Origin: JANQLU01 sp964434955
GTDB lineage: Bacteria > Planctomycetota > Planctomycetia > Pirellulales > Pirellulaceae
Direction of reading: 5' to 3'
DNA length: 37,139 bases
Assembly (NCBI GenBank): GCA_964434955.1
Contig: CAYSXI010000029.1
Location: 1-37,139, forward strand
Numbering within the stretch: the stretch's first letter is position 1; each line of letters starts with the position of its first letter. The notes beneath the pieces are model-generated. The model did not search any database, was not told where the DNA came from, and was given only the letters and a program-made list of their open reading frames with translations. Position numbers and translations under genes: made by a program. This document shows positions 34,237 through 37,139 of this stretch, piece by piece.

Positions 34237-34872
34237 TCAGCAATTGCCCGAACCACCGCGGCGAGAAACGGTTCGGGTTCTCGAACGCATCCGGGACAGA
34301 TAGGCCGCACGTGCCGCGGCTTGAGCTTGGGCCTGGGCCATCTTCTGGGCTCGAATCGCTTCCCTTCGAGCAATCTGCTGTTGAACGTTGTTGGCCAATT
34401 CGGCTTCTCGGCCTTGCAATTGCTCAAGCGCCGTCGTGGCTTCGCTGGAACTCGCATGCCGTGACAAAATCATGTAGTCACGAATCTCGTTGTTGGGCGT
34501 TTCTTTCAAGTATGTCAGGATCGACTCGGCCCCCGAATCGACGCCGCTGACGGTCGTGAAGCGAGCATGAACGTTTTTGGCTTTGCGTGAACCGGAAAGC
34601 TCCGCAACGACAAAGACATCAGTGTCTTGTCCGGCACCTTGCTGCCCCGAAATCTTGAATCGGTTGAGCTTATTTCGAATCCCCGATCGGACTTTGGAAA
34701 CATAAGCGTCGTAGCGCTCCTTTTCCTTGGGCGGCATGTCTCCGACGGTGTAACCCTTTCTCTTCCGTTCATCGTCGTTGACACCAGTCTTGTTGTCGGC
34801 GTTGGCGACCGAAAGCGAAGTCATCATCACGGCTGCTGCCAAGAGTGCTAATATCACTTTGGAAGATTTCAT
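34237..34872 (-). CDS. Secreted basic protein of unknown function
   Basis: 211 residues with a clear signal peptide (MKSSKVILALLAAAVMMTSLSVANA). The mature part has a small mixed domain (FVVAELSGSRKAKNVHARFTTV, YLKETPNNEIRDYMILSRH), then a long Gln/Ala/Arg-rich helix likely to form a coiled coil, and a basic tail ending GGSGNC. No family is recognised. It ends before the bidirectional terminator shared with tpx. Confidence 0.65.
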   Translation of the reverse strand: MKSSKVILALLAAAVMMTSLSVANADNKTGVNDDERKRKGYTVGDMPPKEKERYDAYVSKVRSGIRNKLNRFKISGQQGAGQDTDVFVVAELSGSRKAKNVHARFTTVSGVDSGAESILTYLKETPNNEIRDYMILSRHASSSEATTALEQLQGREAELANNVQQQIARREAIRAQKMAQAQAQAAARAAYLSRMRSRTRTVSRRGGSGNC

Positions 34873-35218
34873 CTTGCCTCCCGAGGATAATTAAGTCGCC
34901 TGAATCAACCTTCAAAACGAGTCAGACCTATAATAGCTTCGACCAATTCCCAGTATTTGACAATCTGTTTCAACGCGAATTGGCAGAACAAACCGAAAAA
35001 CGACACGATTTCGGGATATCCTGCCGGCATTAACGCAATCCTTCCTGTAATTCATCAACTAATTTGAGAACAAGCGGTAAGTTTCTCCATCGAATTTTGC
35101 GACTATTTGCACCTGGGGTTCGGGTCCACACTAAGTGGAAAAAAAAGCGGTTGCATCCCCGCCTTTGAGCTCGTTTCGGCTTCAGACAAGCCTACTGAGC
35201 TATTGTCTTTGGAAAAGT
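34873..35218. other. 346-bp gap; weak terminator for the S9 peptidase
   Basis: No gene is seen. On the minus strand a 4-bp GCGG/CCGC hairpin (35147-35162) is followed by eight Ts, a weak possible terminator of the peptidase gene. The part next to 34873 should hold the promoter of the secreted protein. Confidence 0.4.
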
Positions 35219-37139
35219 CTATTGGTGGGTCTCAAACCACTTGAGTACGTAAGCAACCTTTGCCATCAAATGACTTGGTCGCGCCGCGATTCCGTGTGAA
35301 GCCCCCGGGACGCGAACCAGTGCCGCCTCCACCTTTTGCAGTTTCAGTGCCTGGTAGTACTGTTCCGACTCCGACATCGGAGTTCGATAGTCTTGTTCGC
35401 CCGTAATCAACATCGTCGGCGTCTTCACATTTCCAACCAATGAAATGGGCGAACGCTTCATGTAGTGATCCTGGTGCTCCCATGGCTTGCCGGGAAACCA
35501 ATACTTAGTCGCAAAAGTATACATGTCTGCCGTCAACGCAAAGCTGTACCAATTGATCACGGGCTTGGAGACAACTGCTGCGCGAAACCGATTCGTCTTG
35601 CCAATGATCCAGCTGGTAAGGACGCCACCGCCGGACCCACCAGTCACGTACAACCGTTCTTCGTCGATGTAGCCTTTCTTGATGACCGTATCAACTCCGG
35701 TCATCAGGTCGTCATAGTCCTGGCCGGGGTAGTTGTGTTGAATCAGGTTTGCGAATTCTTCACCATAACTCGTGCTACCGCGTGGATTGATATAAAGCAC
35801 GACATAGCCGGCCGCCGCGTACAACTGGATTTCAGCTGCGAATCGAGGACCGTAGTTTGCATAGGGTCCGCCATGAATTTCCAGAATCAACGGGTATTTT
35901 TTCTTTGCGTCAAACCCTGGCGGTTTTGCAATCCAGCCCTGGACCGTTTTGCCATCCGCACTGCTTTGGTACTCGATGGCTTCAATGTTTGCCAATCGCC
36001 GTTGCGCAAACAGATCGGTATTCAGGTCCACAAGTACCTCAGCCAGGTGGCCTTTGTGAAAACGAGCCAACTTGGCCGGTGATGTCTCGGTGACGTGAGT
36101 GAACACGATCGTTCCATCGTTGGCGATGGAGTAACTTCCACTCGCGTAGGGTCGGCCCATCGACGTCCCGCCCACGTTGGTCATGATCGTTTGAGGTTTG
36201 CCATCGGGTTTCACAAATCCAATCACCGTTTGCCCGCGTTGATCGGAGGTGAACACCAGGCCGTCGTCCTTCTTGCTCCACTGAATGGAAGCGAAGGAAT
36301 AGGGATAATCTTTGGCGAGCTGCCTCGAATTGGAGCCGTCCAAGTCCATGATGTACAAACGATTATTCTGGTAGCCCAAAAGCTCATCGTCATATCCGGT
36401 GTACAGGATCGATTTGCCGTCCGGCGTCACCACCGGGTTGCCATCGGGACCATTTCGCTTCGTCAGCTGATTCAACTCGGTCGAATCCAACTGGATCGAA
36501 TAGATATCTGAATTCTTTGGATGAAACTCGGGATCCTTGTTTCGATTGGCAGAGAACAAAATCTTGGATGAGTCCGGCGTCCAGGTCAAACCGCCGCCGT
36601 GTTGAAAGGGACCCGAGGTCAGTTGTCTTGGGGTGCCACCGATGGCCGGCAAAACAAAGATTTGGTTGAAAGTGTGCGGCAGAAAACCGCGTCCATCGGC
36701 TCGGTAGCGAACCCGACTGATCATCTTCGGCGGGTCCGCCCATTTCGCGCCTTTGGGTTTCGCAGGCAAAACCACGAAGGGTTTCTTTTTCTCTTCGACC
36801 GCCATGGAAAACGCGATTTGCTTTCCATCGGGGCTCCAAGTCAACGAAGAGGGTGACTTCTGGAGCCGGGTCAAAGTCGATACGCGGCCTGTTTCCATCC
36901 ACATGCAGAAGATTTGTGCCGATTGATTTTCCGAAGTCACGTACGCGAGTCGCTTTCCATCGGGAGACCAACGAGGAGAGCCGTAGCTTTTTTCACCAGC
37001 CAAAAGCGGCGTGTGCTTCCCATCTTCGTCGATGTGCCAAACATGACTTTTTCGACGATCCGACATGATGTCAAAAAAGTTTCTCAAGTAAACGATCTGC
37101 TTCCCGTCTGGAGAAACTTGCGGATCCGAAACGTACTCC
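35219..37139 (-). CDS. S9 prolyl-oligopeptidase-family peptidase, 5' end outside the window
   Basis: At least 640 residues; the frame stays open to the right edge (the last bases read EYVSDPQVSPDGKQIVY, a PD40 repeat), so the start lies beyond the window. Repeats of the form SPDGKRLAYV, WSPDGKQIAFS and TPDGKSILYTG build the N-terminal propeller. The alpha/beta-hydrolase domain has GGSGGGVLTSW (nucleophile Ser), GEQDYRTPM (Asp) and GASHGI (His). It is probably a dipeptidyl/acylaminoacyl-type peptidase, likely exported, but its signal region is not in view. Confidence 0.9.
   Translation of the reverse strand, partial: EYVSDPQVSPDGKQIVYLRNFFDIMSDRRKSHVWHIDEDGKHTPLLAGEKSYGSPRWSPDGKRLAYVTSENQSAQIFCMWMETGRVSTLTRLQKSPSSLTWSPDGKQIAFSMAVEEKKKPFVVLPAKPKGAKWADPPKMISRVRYRADGRGFLPHTFNQIFVLPAIGGTPRQLTSGPFQHGGGLTWTPDSSKILFSANRNKDPEFHPKNSDIYSIQLDSTELNQLTKRNGPDGNPVVTPDGKSILYTGYDDELLGYQNNRLYIMDLDGSNSRQLAKDYPYSFASIQWSKKDDGLVFTSDQRGQTVIGFVKPDGKPQTIMTNVGGTSMGRPYASGSYSIANDGTIVFTHVTETSPAKLARFHKGHLAEVLVDLNTDLFAQRRLANIEAIEYQSSADGKTVQGWIAKPPGFDAKKKYPLILEIHGGPYANYGPRFAAEIQLYAAAGYVVLYINPRGSTSYGEEFANLIQHNYPGQDYDDLMTGVDTVIKKGYIDEERLYVTGGSGGGVLTSWIIGKTNRFRAAVVSKPVINWYSFALTADMYTFATKYWFPGKPWEHQDHYMKRSPISLVGNVKTPTMLITGEQDYRTPMSESEQYYQALKLQKVEAALVRVPGASHGIAARPSHLMAKVAYVLKWFETHQ

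Overview
The window looks like chromosome of a planctomycete, probably of the Pirellulaceae type. This is inferred from gene content only: an SHD1-like secreted protein, a very large YD-repeat (RHS) protein without PAAR or VgrG parts, small secreted lipoproteins of a Lipocalin-like plan, an S9 peptidase with PD40 repeats, many GTG/TTG or ambiguous starts, and short, loosely packed operons. No genus can be named from the sequence alone.

Region 1 (1 to about 15.29 kb) is visibly AT-richer and accessory. Its left part is a surface-glycan cluster: a three-domain glycosyltransferase (GT2+GT4+GT4), a NifU/IscU-like protein that has lost the first ligand motif, a GT2 glycosyltransferase with TPR repeats, a methyltransferase, a small sulfotransferase, an MptE/DUF115-like putative glycosyltransferase and a KdsD-like sugar-phosphate isomerase. 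Its right part (8149-14966) is the most unusual locus: a 1305-residue RHS body whose reading frame stops with one TAA just before the RHS core domain, followed by two separate core+tip genes. These two genes share an exact 476-bp DNA repeat (ribosome binding site, start codon and whole core) but carry strongly diverged, cysteine-rich C-terminal tips. A fourth gene of unknown function closes the presumed operon. Recombination between the repeats would delete 1090 bp and exchange the tip next to the body gene.

The region ends at a fragment resembling the 3' half of a tRNA-Arg (15241-15286) followed by a T-run, as expected for an attachment-site remnant of an integrated island. No integrase is present in the window, so the other end would lie to the left.

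Region 2 (15.3-37.1 kb) looks like ordinary chromosome with higher GC: an SHD1-like secreted protein, an HPF-like protein, purE-purK, an NhaR-type LysR regulator, a STAS-domain protein, an array of about 20-bp degenerate tandem repeats, a rhomboid protease, two related lipoproteins, an SRAP (YedK/HMCES) protein, a large lipoprotein translationally coupled to an ABC ATPase, serC-serA, a small membrane protein, an M48 metalloprotease, a BON-domain protein, thiol peroxidase, a secreted basic protein, and an S9 peptidase that runs off the right edge. Several clear intrinsic terminators separate these units.
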